From: Ganoderma boninense
Lineage: Eukaryota > Basidiomycota > Agaricomycetes > Polyporales > Polyporaceae
Direction of reading: 5' to 3'
NCBI GenBank assembly: GCA_002900995.3
Contig: CM035309.1
Coordinates: forward strand, 1-64,000
Length of the DNA stretch: 64,000 nucleotides
Every line of letters starts with the position of its first letter. The stretch's first letter is position 1. The notes beneath the pieces are model-generated. The model was not told where the DNA came from and ran no database searches. It was given only the letters and a program-made list of their open reading frames with translations. This document shows, piece by piece, positions 23,753 to 34,526 of this stretch. A program made the position numbers and the translations under genes.

Positions 23753-26700
23753 ATGGCGCGTCCAAATCCCTTCACGGAGCTGCAGTTTCACGACGACATC
23801 GAGGGCAGCGATGCGGGAAGCGCGAATGGCTCTGCAGCAATGAACAGGTTCGTCGCGTTCTTGGGATGTCAAGCACACAGGGAACACTGACAACGGATGT
23901 GTCGAGTCAGTGCGGAAGAGGGCGCGGGCGACGAAGGACCCTCCGCGTTTGGCGAAGACCCGCAACAGGAGAACCCATATGACCAAGCGACGACGGCCAT
24001 CCCCGATGTCTTCCGGGATGGATCAGGGACGGCGGGACAGGAAGAAGTGTACGCGAGGGTCATGGGTGAGACGAGTGTCTACCCCCGCGAGCTACAAGAG
24101 TACAAGAGCATGTCGCACGTGCCGCTCCGCCTGAGCAAGCTGCAGCGGATGTATGAAGCGGACCAGGCGACGCCGGCGATGCAGCTACTGTTGAAGAAGC
24201 AGCGGTTAATTTTCGAAGCCGACTACATTGTGGACCCGTGGAGCAGCAAGGTGGAGTTGGGGATACGAGAGGTGTGTTGCGATGACGTCTATGATGACTG
24301 TGGTGTGTTGACATGCACGACAGGCTCGACTGGACAAGGTCATCGCAGTGCCGAAGGAATTTGGGCTGGATGCGGTGTTGCCCAACCTGCACGATGTCGA
24401 GGCACGACACGAGGTGACCTGGACGTGGGAGTTCGACATGACCCTGCGGTACTGGGAGTTTCGGGGGGACGAGGTCGCAGTGGGGTGCAACATGGACGGG
24501 CGTGCTGCCTGTCTTGGCAAGACGAGGACGGGCAACGAGATCTGGGTGGTGATTGCGCCGCACGAGGTGTTCGAGGAAGGGTACGACATCCATTCGTTCG
24601 AGCGTACACGAGGCTCCCCACGCATGGACCCCACGGACTACCGCGTCGTCATGGCCATGATGGCTTACATGCTGTTCAAGTCTCATTACAGCGATGTGTA
24701 CATGACGCGAGACTACCCCAGCATTAAAGACGACGCTCAGTTCAACTTGTCGACCCCTCTTATGTGAGTGCATGCTGTTTTGTGTGTTTGGAAATGAGTT
24801 CGTATACTGCGCACAGAAGGCTGTCTAAGTCCTCAGCACAGCGCGTGAATTGGTATCCGGACATGCCACCATACTGGTATCCGGACAGGCCACCATACTG
24901 TCCGCGCGGACAGGCCACCATACTGTCCGCGCGGACAGGCCACCATGTTGTCCGCGCGGACAGGCCACCATGTTGTCCGCGCGGACAGGCCTCCATGTTG
25001 TCCGCGCGGACAGGCCTCCATGTTGTCCGCGCGGACAGGCCTCCATGTTGTCCGCGCGGACAGGCCTCCATGTTGTCCGCGCGGACAGGCCTCCATGTTG
25101 TCCGCGCGGACAGGCCTCCATACTGTCCGCGCGGACAGGTCACCATGTTGTCCGCGCGGACAGGCCTCCATGTTGTCCGCGCGACGCAGCGCGCTTGTTC
25201 TCCGAAAACCATAGACATGTTATTGACGGATTCACAGGACAAAGAAGAAGGTCCAGCTTTCTGTGGAACAGACTCGCCGGCTGAATGAGACACTCAAGAG
25301 CCAATATCATGACTGGTACAAGGCTGCGCCAAAATCCTACAAGCGTCCCATATTTGAAACCGGCCTCCCCATGTTCATCGTCGTCCAGTACGGACAGAAT
25401 CGCCTCATATGGAATGGGAAACCTGAGGAAGAAGACACACTCGCTGGATACTGGAGACGAGAGTTCGACTTTACCAAGCTCGCTCGTCTCGCGATTGCTG
25501 TTCCAGTCCATTATCGGTCTGTGTTTGCATCGCCGTCTTCGATATGGAGATGACTGACCTGGGCTGCTGTCCTTCCCCTAGTGCCCTGCTCGTTGATCGC
25601 TGGACTGCCATATCTCCTGAATCGATCTTGGCGCAACACCCAGTCGTCTACAATTCCACCAATCCTACGACAAGGGTCGAGATCGAAGACCTGTACGACT
25701 ATCCACTCCTAGACGAAGACGGCCACGAGATGCGCATCTACTCTGCTGAGGGCAAATACATCCGTCGCCGCAAGCCCCGTGCACGACGCGACCATTGTCC
25801 TCATCCTGCCCTCGGAATGCTTCAGCAACTCTGCAGCATTCGTCAGTTTCTCTTTTCCTGTGAGGAGTACGTCCCAGAGGATCCCGACGACGACGCCTTT
25901 CAAGAACTGGTGGAGGCCGCAGGAGACGCCCCAGAAAACGTCCAGGCCTTTCTCCCTCGTCGCCACTCGGTCGCCATCACTCCGTATACCCACTTCTTCT
26001 CGGACCTATGGGGTCACTGGCAAGCCAACGACATCCCCTCCCCCTTGTACCCTCCTCTCCGCCGAATTAACGGCAGCTTTTCTCGAGGCGCAACCGTTCT
26101 CCCCTGCATCGAGGGACAGTCATCCCAGTGCTACAACACAATCTCTCACCACACTCGCTCCGCCGCTCGATACCACATACCACAGCAGGGAATGCTCACC
26201 GCAGCGGCCGGCGGTGCTTGGGCTACCACCAATCAAGTTCGAGACAAGGCCCGCAGGATCTTCGACATTGTTGACGAATCCCTCCCTCATGAACGCCTAG
26301 AAACCCAGCTCTTAAACGCAGAGCCCTCCTACCTCCGTCTCGAGTGCAACTTGATAGTCCACCCCGCGCGGTTCGCACGCAACCGCCAGGATGGCGACGA
26401 GTTCTACACTCACTTCCTTGATCCCTGGGTCCGAGCTTGCGGGAACATTGACATGCAAACCAGCCTCCGGCATTCGACAGTTATGTTCGCACCCGATGTG
26501 AGGGACATTGCGTTTACTCTTGTGGTTTCGAACTCATTTCTTTTCCAGGTGTTCCCCAAAATCTACCTTTGGACCAGCTATCCCCTCACTGCATTCCTGA
26601 AATCCCTGTGGGAAACACGCATCCGACATCCCTTGCGCGCGGGATTCCGTGCTTGGGATCGCTCCGCCAATGACGACGACGGTGACGCGCCCCCCACAGT

Positions 26701-28703
26701 TCGAATCGACCCCCAGTATGTCGATCTAATCGCCCTTGTCGAACGCGGCCTCAATTTCTGTCACACTGGCGCTGCCCGCGTGCTCTCCACCGCTGCTGGC
26801 AACCCTCTCTGGTTCACTCGCTCTATTATCGACGGCTTCATGCCCATGTTTCCCCGTTCAGCCCTCAGCTTCGTTTCGCGCAATGGCGTCATCTCTCCTG
26901 AGCTTCCAATTAGCTGCTGGCCTACCGATAAACGCACCAGACAACCTATCCACTCCGCTGAGCGCGCGTTGACTCTGTCGTACGGAAATGATCTGTTTCA
27001 GGTTTGTTGTTTTTTGGTGCGAGCAGGACAGTGCGCTGACTTTGAGTATTAATTGCAGGCATTCAACACATACTTTCGCGTCAAATTACTCATCGCGTCG
27101 AGCCACCGAGATCCTGCATTTATGCGGGATCCCATCCAGGCAAAAATGGCCGTTCTCGCGAACATGGCGGTGGAGGCTTTCGTCGACGACGTACGCACTT
27201 TCGTCGGCAAACAGCTGAAGGTGGTGCAAGACACACTGGACGCAGAGTTGGATGAAGACGGGCTCAGCTGGATGGAGACACGGCACACAAACTACATCAT
27301 CTGGAAGAAGTTCAAGCATCCTTTGGGCTGGGACGATGATGAGGAAGACTCGATGGAGAAGCTTGTGCGCATTGTTCGCTCCGCCCCTAGCCAGCTCGAC
27401 AAAGGTCTCCCTCACGGCACGCCCGCAAGCATCACCATCGACCACTTTGTCACCCTCTTCTACAAGATGGGGACCGCTCAGTCATCGCTCGCTATTCGGT
27501 CTCCGTTTTACCGCCAGGGGAATGGGCCTGCCGTTGCACAGACTGTCATCACAGAAGCACACCGCATACTTGGGCGCGACCGTCCTCTTCAAGAGCGCAT
27601 CAAGGACATCAAGGCAGTGCTTCGAGCGGCTGTCGACAAGGCGAAGATCCAGGTGATTCCGGTCGCCAAGGGGAACCAGCACACACCGTCCCTCGAAGTC
27701 TGGCAGGGACTTGGCGCGCCTGTCACGCAACGGGAGGTTTCAGACCGCGGTCTCACGATGTCGCAGCGTCAAGAGCTAGGATTGGCCCGCTCGCTCAAGG
27801 CTCGTCGCATTCAGGACAGTCGCGCTCCTTGGACTGCGTCTGAGTTCGAGATCGGCAACTTCCACATGGTGGCGCAGCGCCAGTGCCGGCCAGACGACTG
27901 GAACTTCGACAGTTCTGGAGTGTCTGCGACAGCTGACGGGCTTGTAGGGCGCACGTACCGTTGGGCAGACCAGCAGTTCACCCAGTGTTTCAGCACGTGG
28001 GAAGTCCAGCTTGCGCACATGCTCGCATTTCTCATGTCGAAGATCCTCCCTCGCGTATTCTGGCCATCGGGACTCAAGCACAAGGGGGACAACACTATCA
28101 ACGACGAGTTGGCGAGCATCTCCATGTCCAATCTCGAGCGCTCTCTCGACATCACACGCACGCTCCCTTGGGAGCCACGTGCAGGTGTGCGTGGCGTCAA
28201 CGACCCGGGACTGTACTACACCCAGGCATCGATTGTCTTTCTCGCGTGGATACACCCCGAGTCACCGCTGCGGAAGCAAATCGCGACTGGCGACAGAGAC
28301 CTGTCACGTACCTGGGGCAACAAGCACAGTATGTCTTTATTGAATCAGATCACACACCGTTGCTTACATTGGGATAGGCAGTAAAGGTCTGGCATCAGTC
28401 AACCTGGTGCGCTTTGGTGTATGCGTCGGCAAAGGGTCGGCGCTGACCAACGGTCCGCGCATCGACCGAGATCTGTTTGTCCGAACTCCGGAAGAGCTGA
28501 AGGCGTGGCACGCGGAAGTATCCACTGCGCTCTCGTCCTCTGGAAACGGGGCGTATAATCTGTGCGTCAAGATTTTCGGCGAGGACGGATCTCGCTTCCT
28601 AGTCCAGCGCGCCCAATTTCCAGATCTGCTGCACCGCACAGGCCAGAAGCGCCTTGCTGGACCGAGCACCTTGCACCTGGACACTCGACCTGCGCACCGG
28701 TAA
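23753..28703 (+). CDS. Module gene B2, 1379-residue protein of unknown family
   Basis: Family not recognised; a clear paralogue of B1. Exons: 23753-23847, 23911-24271, 24324-24763, 25238-25516, 25582-26497, 26549-27001, 27059-28328 and 28378-28703 (4140 nt, in frame). All seven introns match B1 in position and phase. Conserved blocks are the same as in B1, for example QSSQCYNTISHHTR near 26120, GGAWATTNQVR, GFMPMF, RVFWPSGLK and KGLASVNLVRFG. The C terminus is shorter and lacks the basic tail of B1. Intron 3 (474 nt) is expanded by a 12-unit type-2 array; the other introns are 49-65 nt. It follows A2 at 639 bp on the same strand. Confidence 0.82.
24764..25237 (+). other. Expanded B2 intron 3 carrying a palindromic array
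   Basis: GTGAGT at 24764, TTCACAG ending at 25237, phase 2, homologous to B1 intron 3. Array units fill about two thirds of it. Confidence 0.9.
24901..25190. repeat. Type-2 25-bp palindromic minisatellite, 12 units
   Basis: TCCGCGCGGA cores start at 24901 and recur every 25 bp to 25176. The linker is nearly uniform, CAGGCC(T/A)CCATGTTG, so this is the most homogeneous array. There are no stop codons in multiple frames on both strands. Confidence 0.94.
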
Positions 28704-28837
28704 ACTTTATTGTCCGTCCATGTCGCATTCGTAATACAGCATACTCCTTTCAATGTTGTGCTGTGTCGTACGTCATGCCAATACCATACATTTGTCCTAA
28801 TGAAACTAGTAATTTGCGTTGACACACAACTCCTGCA

Positions 28838-29560
28838 ATGTGGACGCAGCAGTTGACATCTCATCTCAGCCAGTTCTTTTCACCAAGTACTGCGCACGGA
28901 CGATCACACAACATGCCGTCCGGTACACTCGTAAGTATGAAGGAGTGGTTCGCGCGGACAGGATATACGGGCAATATGCGTCTGGGCAATTGTCAACTAA
29001 CACCCACTGATAGACGTTGCGAAATGAGTTGCTGTTTCGCGCGGACAGGATGCGAAGGCCTCCGCGCGGACAGCATACGAGGGTGTCCGCGCGGACAGTG
29101 TACGAGGGTGTCCGCGCGGACAGTGTACGAAGGTGTCCGCGCGGACAGTGTACGAAGGTGTCCGCGCGGACAGTGTACGAAGGTGTCCACGCGGACAGTG
29201 TACGAAGGTGTCCACGCGGACAGTGTACGAAGGTGTCCGCGCGGACAGTGTACCAGGTCGTCCGCGCGGACAGTGTACCAGGTCGTCCGCGCGGACAGTG
29301 TACCAGGTCGTCCGCGCGGACAGTGTACCAGGTCGTCCGCGCAGGCAACATACCACCGCGTCGGCACAAACGATGTCGGACCATTGAATGCCATCGTCAC
29401 ATATAAGGATTCAGCAATGAAGTTGTTTCAACTTTCACTGTAGCGGCACACGGGCAAAGACGAATGGGCGACGCCACGCCACGCCCGCCCTACTTCGCAT
29501 ATTGGTGGAGATGTATTACGCGTGATTCAACAACCATTATCATGCTGTTGACGACTAGCA
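28838..29560 (+). CDS. Possible small gene with an array-bearing intron
   Basis: ATG at 28838 opens MWTQQLTSHLSQFF and ends at a good donor, GTAAGT at 28931. A CTGTAG acceptor at about 29443 is followed by an open frame to about 29547. If real, its 513-nt intron would hold the 13-unit type-2 array, repeating the pattern of the A and B genes. The product would be very short and has no recognised family, so this is tentative. Confidence 0.25.
29036..29345. repeat. Type-2 25-bp palindromic minisatellite, 13 units
   Basis: Cores of the TCCGCGCGGA type begin at 29036 and recur every 25 bp to 29336, with linkers CAGTGTACGA(A/G)GGTG then CAGTGTACCAGGTCG. Two units have TCCACGCGGA. An isolated core lies at 28949. 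It is downstream of B2. Confidence 0.93.
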
Positions 29561-29763
29561 GTAAGTGTTCACAAGTTTGCGTCCGCCATCCTCTGTCTAA
29601 CTTTTCGTTCATAAGGCCTGTCTCGACGATTTCGTCCCCTCCACACGTGTTCTTGTGTTCTCGTACGAGATTCCCACGTCACCGACTACTCCGCCTGAAT
29701 CTGCTCTTATCGTTCTCTTCGCGTTGCCATCTTGCCACGTCGTCCTTCTTTCCTCTCTCCACC

Positions 29764-31532
29764 ATGCGGTTAACTCACACCGAGTCTGAACTCGCCCTTT
29801 GGGGCGACGATGCGGAAGACGCTGCTCTCGTTGCTGCGCTCCCTGAAGAGGTTGCAGCCGGGTACATGACGTGTAATTATCCCCATCTGTCCTCTCGCCG
29901 TGTCGTCGACCGCTTACACAATTTTCTCGTTCGCTCTGCCCGTAGACACTCAGGCTATGGAGGCACAGGCTGCTCTTGAGGAAGCCGTTTCAAACACTGG
30001 CAGTCCTCACGACACAGGTGTGCATATTGTCTTTTCATGTATTGTGCACCTGCGTCGTCAACTAGTGCCACTGCAGAAATTATAGACTACCACGGAAACA
30101 TCGGCGAAAATCCCGATCTCGACGACTTCGCCATGTCGTCGCCACATGCGTCATTCGTCGCGAGTGAGCCGCCAAGTGAGGTCAATCGGGCTATGCGCGT
30201 CTCGTCCCCCTCTTCATCCGCCAATGTTCACATTCAATACGCGGAGCTGCGATTAATTTGTTACAATGACGAACATGACAACTCTAAATGTTTGTCCTAC
30301 GCTGCGTCGCATATACTGGTACTGACACTTCCTGTAGTGGACCCTGAATTCTCTGAATCCAACTTCGTTTTGCCGAGGCTCACCGCGCAGTTCGATGCTC
30401 TGTCGGACGCGTTCGAGGAGTGCCGCAGTGGCTATGTGAAATGGTGTCCTCGCTTTGTGAGTGCACGACGTTGTCCTTACAGCCAATGCTCTCTGTACTT
30501 ACACATGTACTAGACTAGGAAGGGAGACACTATAGTGGTCCGCCCTGTCACCATTCGCTCATTGTTATCCCTTTCCAATGTACTGGATGGTACCAATCGC
30601 GTCATCAATTATGTCACGTTGGGTTGTCTCCCTGCCCTAACTGTTTGTCCTTGCTTTTATTCCTGCTCCTTTTCTAATGGTTTTTACTTTCGTAGGTCCT
30701 CTGCTGTGGGAAGATAAACGCTGTCAGCCAGACAGAGACTGATTTTTTCTATCAAATTTTGGATGGCACTGGCACTCTCACTGTACGCAGTTCTTTGGTC
30801 AACCGTTTTATGCGTCGTCAAGACGACTCTTTTGGGCCTATGCGGTATGTTGCGTTTTTGTTGGTGCTATAGTTCGCTGTTTCACATTTCATGTAGCTTT
30901 GGAGAAACAATTCTTATTGCAGGTCAACCAATGTTTCAGTATACCTTTGGCTCACGCTCTGTGATGCTTTACGCGGTTGGTTGTCCCAGTGCTGTTGCCC
31001 CTGTCATGGTCGAGCAGCATGCTGCATATTCTGTGGCAATGCACCAGATGATTCAAACAGTCTTCACTGAGGTACTTCACTATGCATTGCTGCGTTAATT
31101 CACTGATTGTAATCCATACAGCGTCGGATGCGAGTTTTGCACGCTACAATAGAGCTCATCGCAGGCCCTTCATCGTCAGCACTGGAGCTGTGGCCGCTGA
31201 CTCAAGACCGAGAGGACGTACATGTTCAAGTCGTTGAACAGTGCCTCAAAGTTCTCAAGGACATATTGGTTGAATGGCATAGAGAACACCTGTTCACAGG
31301 TATCAACATTTCTCATGCTACGCGTCTGGCACTCCTTCCTCTGTTTCAAGAAGCAGTCTTGAATGCTCAATTGTTTGCGTAAGTATTTATCTGCATGTTC
31401 ATTGTGGCTAAGCATTTATTACACTTTTGTAGCATTGCAGCTGAAATTGCTATAGAGCGCCAATGGCTCGTAGAATATGTAGATGACCGCAGTAATTCAA
31501 TGATGTGGATGTACACTCCATGTACTGTTTGA
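29764..31532 (+). CDS. Diverged RPA2-like (RPA32) single-strand DNA-binding protein
   Basis: The OB-fold region is well resolved. An exon from 30514 encodes RKGDTIVVRPVTIRSLL, the counterpart of the PVTIKQLL signature of RPA32. The exon from 30696 encodes VLCCGKINAVSQTETDFFYQ and LDGTGTLTVR, matching the conserved IEDGTGxIxVR strand. The exon 30897-31071 gives FGSRSVMLYAV followed by a helix, like the end of the RPA2 OB fold. Introns at 30845-30896, 31072-31121 and 31379-31432 keep the frame. The C-terminal 120 residues (31122-31532) do not resemble the usual winged helix. The start (MRLTHTESEL at 29764) and the first two junctions are not fully resolved by eye. A nuclear ssDNA-binding role follows from the family; a link to module 2 is inference from position. 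Confidence 0.62.
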
Positions 31533-31625
31533 AATTGATTGTGGTACCTCCAGTTCAATCTGTGCCCAAAATACATCCTGGCAAACATTACCAATATGCA
31601 ATCCACATGAGGAAAATTCTTGAAA
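31516..31625. repeat. Dispersed about 110-bp repeat, copy 1
   Basis: Begins in the stop-codon region of the RPA2-like gene (TGTACTGTTTGAAATTGA) and matches 37848-37945 at roughly 90 percent by eye (shared CCTCCAGTTCAATCTGTGCC). Nature unknown. Confidence 0.75.
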
Positions 31626-32853
31626 CAGTAGGACTCAACTCAGACACACTCTATAGGCAAGAAGAGAGCTTGCATTTCTGTGCGATGGGAGCTCGTACAT
31701 GGTCTTGCAGAGCCATCGTTCGTCCGTCCGCACAATGGGAGCCCGTACGTGGTCGCGCAGAGAGATCGTGTGCTCACCCGCACCATGAGAGCATGTGCGT
31801 CGCTGCACGGAGACATCTTGCGCCTGTCCATGTCGTCTCGATGTCCCTGCGGAGACATCTTGCTGCTGTCCGCGGGGCTATACATGGTGCTCCGCCTTGA
31901 CACCTTAGGCTTGTCCCCGCGTTGCTCGTGCGTGGGGAGAGACGCTGCGCCTGCTGGGACTGAGTCACCAGTGGTTATATGAACAGCATGGATTGTGCAA
32001 CCGGCCCAATCGCGGAGCGGGTATGCTCCATGTTTGTGAGTGCTCAAATGAACCATTACTTGTGTGTGAGGGCCTCTACATATGTGCTCATACTCTGAAT
32101 GGGTCGCAGCTACACAACCTACTCTTACATGAATCATGCGTAGTACCGCGGACCCACAATCCTTCTGTCTCATCGACTATCCCTTGTCGGTGTGATGCTC
32201 ATGGGGAACCTGCGCGCAACTCGGAGAGTAGCGCGGGGAAAGGATGGGCTGCGAACGAAGGGGTGCGAGGAAGCTCGAGAGTGCCGCCGATCAGTGGAGC
32301 CAGAGAGAGGGATAAAGGTGTGGAGAGGGAAGTCGGAGGTAGAGAGGCGAAGAGCGAGAACCACTCAACAAATCTCCGGGCGACGAGCCACGCGTGGGCG
32401 GTGGTAACTGCGCGGCGTAGCGGTCAAGTGCAACGACTTGTGGAACGTAGCGGAGGTAACGTATCACGCCGGGTCTGCTACTGGGTGCGACGGTGTGCGG
32501 ATGACTTCTGAACGCGAAAGCTTCTGTCGACGGACGCGAAGACTGGCGAACGAAATCTGAACCGAGGGGGAATGTAACCTGAGTTTCGCCACACCTGCGC
32601 TCGAACTAAGTACAGCCGCTATTCGTGCGCTGGGACCGCCATGACACGGCAGTCACCTATACACATGTGCTCGACGGGAGAGTCACGCCGGGGAGCGAGC
32701 TCGCTGCTGCAAGGGGTCGCGTAGGTTGGATGGCACCACGGAAATGGGGCGCGTGGCGGAGCATGACTAGAGTGGGCGTAGGCGCGAAAATAGAGGTCAG
32801 GGCGATCGTGGACCTCTACATCAGAAACTTGATTCTACTCGACGTGAATGCGC
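31626..32853. other. Region without recognised genes, degenerate CG-rich repeats
   Basis: 31690-31880 has irregular (G/T)CCGCAC and GCGCAGAG repeats that look like a decayed type-2-like array. I see no gene in the remainder. Confidence 0.4.
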
Positions 32854-33165
32854 CTAGATCCACGCGCTACAGTTCTCACCCGCACACTTGTAGATCGCCT
32901 GATTTCCGGCGTCATCTGCCGCCGCCTTCACTTCGCGCGTAAGTTGGTCAACAAATTTGGTGGGCCAGTCCTCGGTGTCCAAGACCTGCTGCAGCGCTTC
33001 AGTGAACGAGGGTACCCTGTGATCGGTCGTGCGACTGAACGCTGTTCCTTTTTCACGGAGTGCCTCGATGATTCTCTCAAGTAAGAATGGCACCACAGTC
33101 ATGAGGTAGCCGTGGCCCTCCAAACCGCAAGTGGCGATGTCCTGCACGTTTCCAACTCGGCTCAC
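32854..33165 (-). pseudogene. C-terminal fragment of a BAH-PHD-like gene
   Basis: The minus strand encodes ERIIEALREKGTAFSRTTDH, then QALQQVLDTEDWPTKFVDQL-like sequence and the ending YKCAGENCSAWI. This matches the C termini of the copies at 40689, 43864 and 47490. The preceding zinc-finger region (WCxxxCxxWYHxxCL) and everything upstream are absent, so it is a truncated relic. Its stop codon and final Trp-Ile are retained. Confidence 0.7.
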
Positions 33166-33649
33166 AACAGGGAACTCTGCATTGTGGTAGGTCTCAGATG
33201 CTCATCGTGAGGGTCTACTCCCTGCTGACACTGTACTCAACGTGGTCGGGCTGGGGCCCCACGCAAATTCATCAGGTAGGCCCAGTTCAGATTCGATACC
33301 TCTCACGTGATTATCACGTGATGATCGACACCATTTCCTGCTCCTCCTCGCTCGTCCTCGGGCGGAAAACTTCCCACGTGTCACGGAAGAGGCCTACGGA
33401 GTGCCTTGGCAAAATATGAGGCCGGGAGGAGCCCGGGGGAGGGAGGGAGGAGGGCGCGAGGACGACGAGCATCACGCTGTCACAGGGGGTGGAATCTGAA
33501 CTGGGCCTGCCTTAGCAGGTCTTCAGGCGAGCACTAATTTTGGCTGTCATGCCATGGGCTGTGTTCTCACTTACACACTCGCCGGATGCGTTCGCACTCC
33601 TCCGTGACAGGCTGTATCTCCCTAACCCTCGTCCGCGCATGTCCAGCAC

Positions 33650-34235
33650 ACTCGACCGCGCACGTGAAGATCGGTCGACCGCGCACGTCCGACAGCCTCG
33701 TCCGCGCACGTCCTCACGCCTCGTCCGCGCGCGCACGTCCGACAGCATCGACCGCGCACGTCCTCACACCTCGTCCGCGCGCACACGTCCGGCAGTGTCG
33801 ACCGCGCACGTCCTAACCCCTCGTCCGCGCGCGCACGTCCGACAGCATCGACCGCGCACGTCCTAACCCCTTGTCCGCGCGCGCACGTCCGGCAGCGTCG
33901 ACCGCGCACGTCCTCACGCCTCGTCCGCGCGCGCACGTCCGACAGCATCGACCGCGCACGTCCTCACACCTCGTCCGCGCGCACACGTCCGGCAGTGTCG
34001 ACCGCGCACGTCCTAACCCCTTGTCCGCGCGCGCACGTCCGGCAGCATCGACCGCGCACGTCCTAACCCCTCGTCCGCGCGCGCACGTCCGGCAGCGTCG
34101 ACCGCGCACGTCCTCACGCCTCGTCCGCGCGCGCACGTCCGACAGCATCGACCGCGCACGTCCTAACCCCTCGTCCGCGCGCGCACGTCCGACAGCAACG
34201 ACCGCGCACGTCCTAACCCCTCGTTCGCGCACCTC
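33650..34235. repeat. CG-rich 50-bp minisatellite
   Basis: Units of about 50 bp contain GTCCGCGCGCGCACGTCCG, a variable GGCAGC(G/A)TCGACCGCGCACG half and a linker CCTAACCCC or CCTCACGCC. Tccgcgc cores alternate at 27 and 23 bp, so two subunits average 25 bp as in the type-2 arrays. The linker resembles one telomeric repeat, but telomeric origin is not shown. Confidence 0.88.
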
Positions 34236-34526
34236 GAGATAAGTGTACCGCACTCGTCAGCTGGGGACAGTCCGTATGTCAGTGGGGGAGCGGGAAAGTG
34301 TTTGTTTATTATCATACACTTCTAGCGATACAAGTACCATACGAGGATCATGCATACATACAAGACAAGCCATCTATTAGGAATCGAGAGGCCCTAGGCT
34401 ATGCGGACAAGTCTACATGACCATACAAGAGGAACGAGGCCGCGATATCTAATGAGAACAAGTATGGTACAGGACAAGAGGCGGGCCCCAATGACCGTTC
34501 ACCGAGAACAAGACACAGTCGACAAT

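Noticed and set aside
24764..25293. Repeat proteins in both directions over the B2 array
   Set aside because: Same cause; the array is intronic, and the flanking exons match B1 in position and phase.
15107..34240. CRISPR-like appearance of regularly spaced palindromes
   Set aside because: The host is a eukaryote with spliced genes, there are no cas genes, the conserved core is only 10 bp, and the linkers are themselves repeated rather than unique spacers.
33540..34253. Arg/Ala/His-rich open frames over the 33.65-kb array
   Set aside because: Low-complexity translations of a 50-bp satellite with few stops; no splice context.
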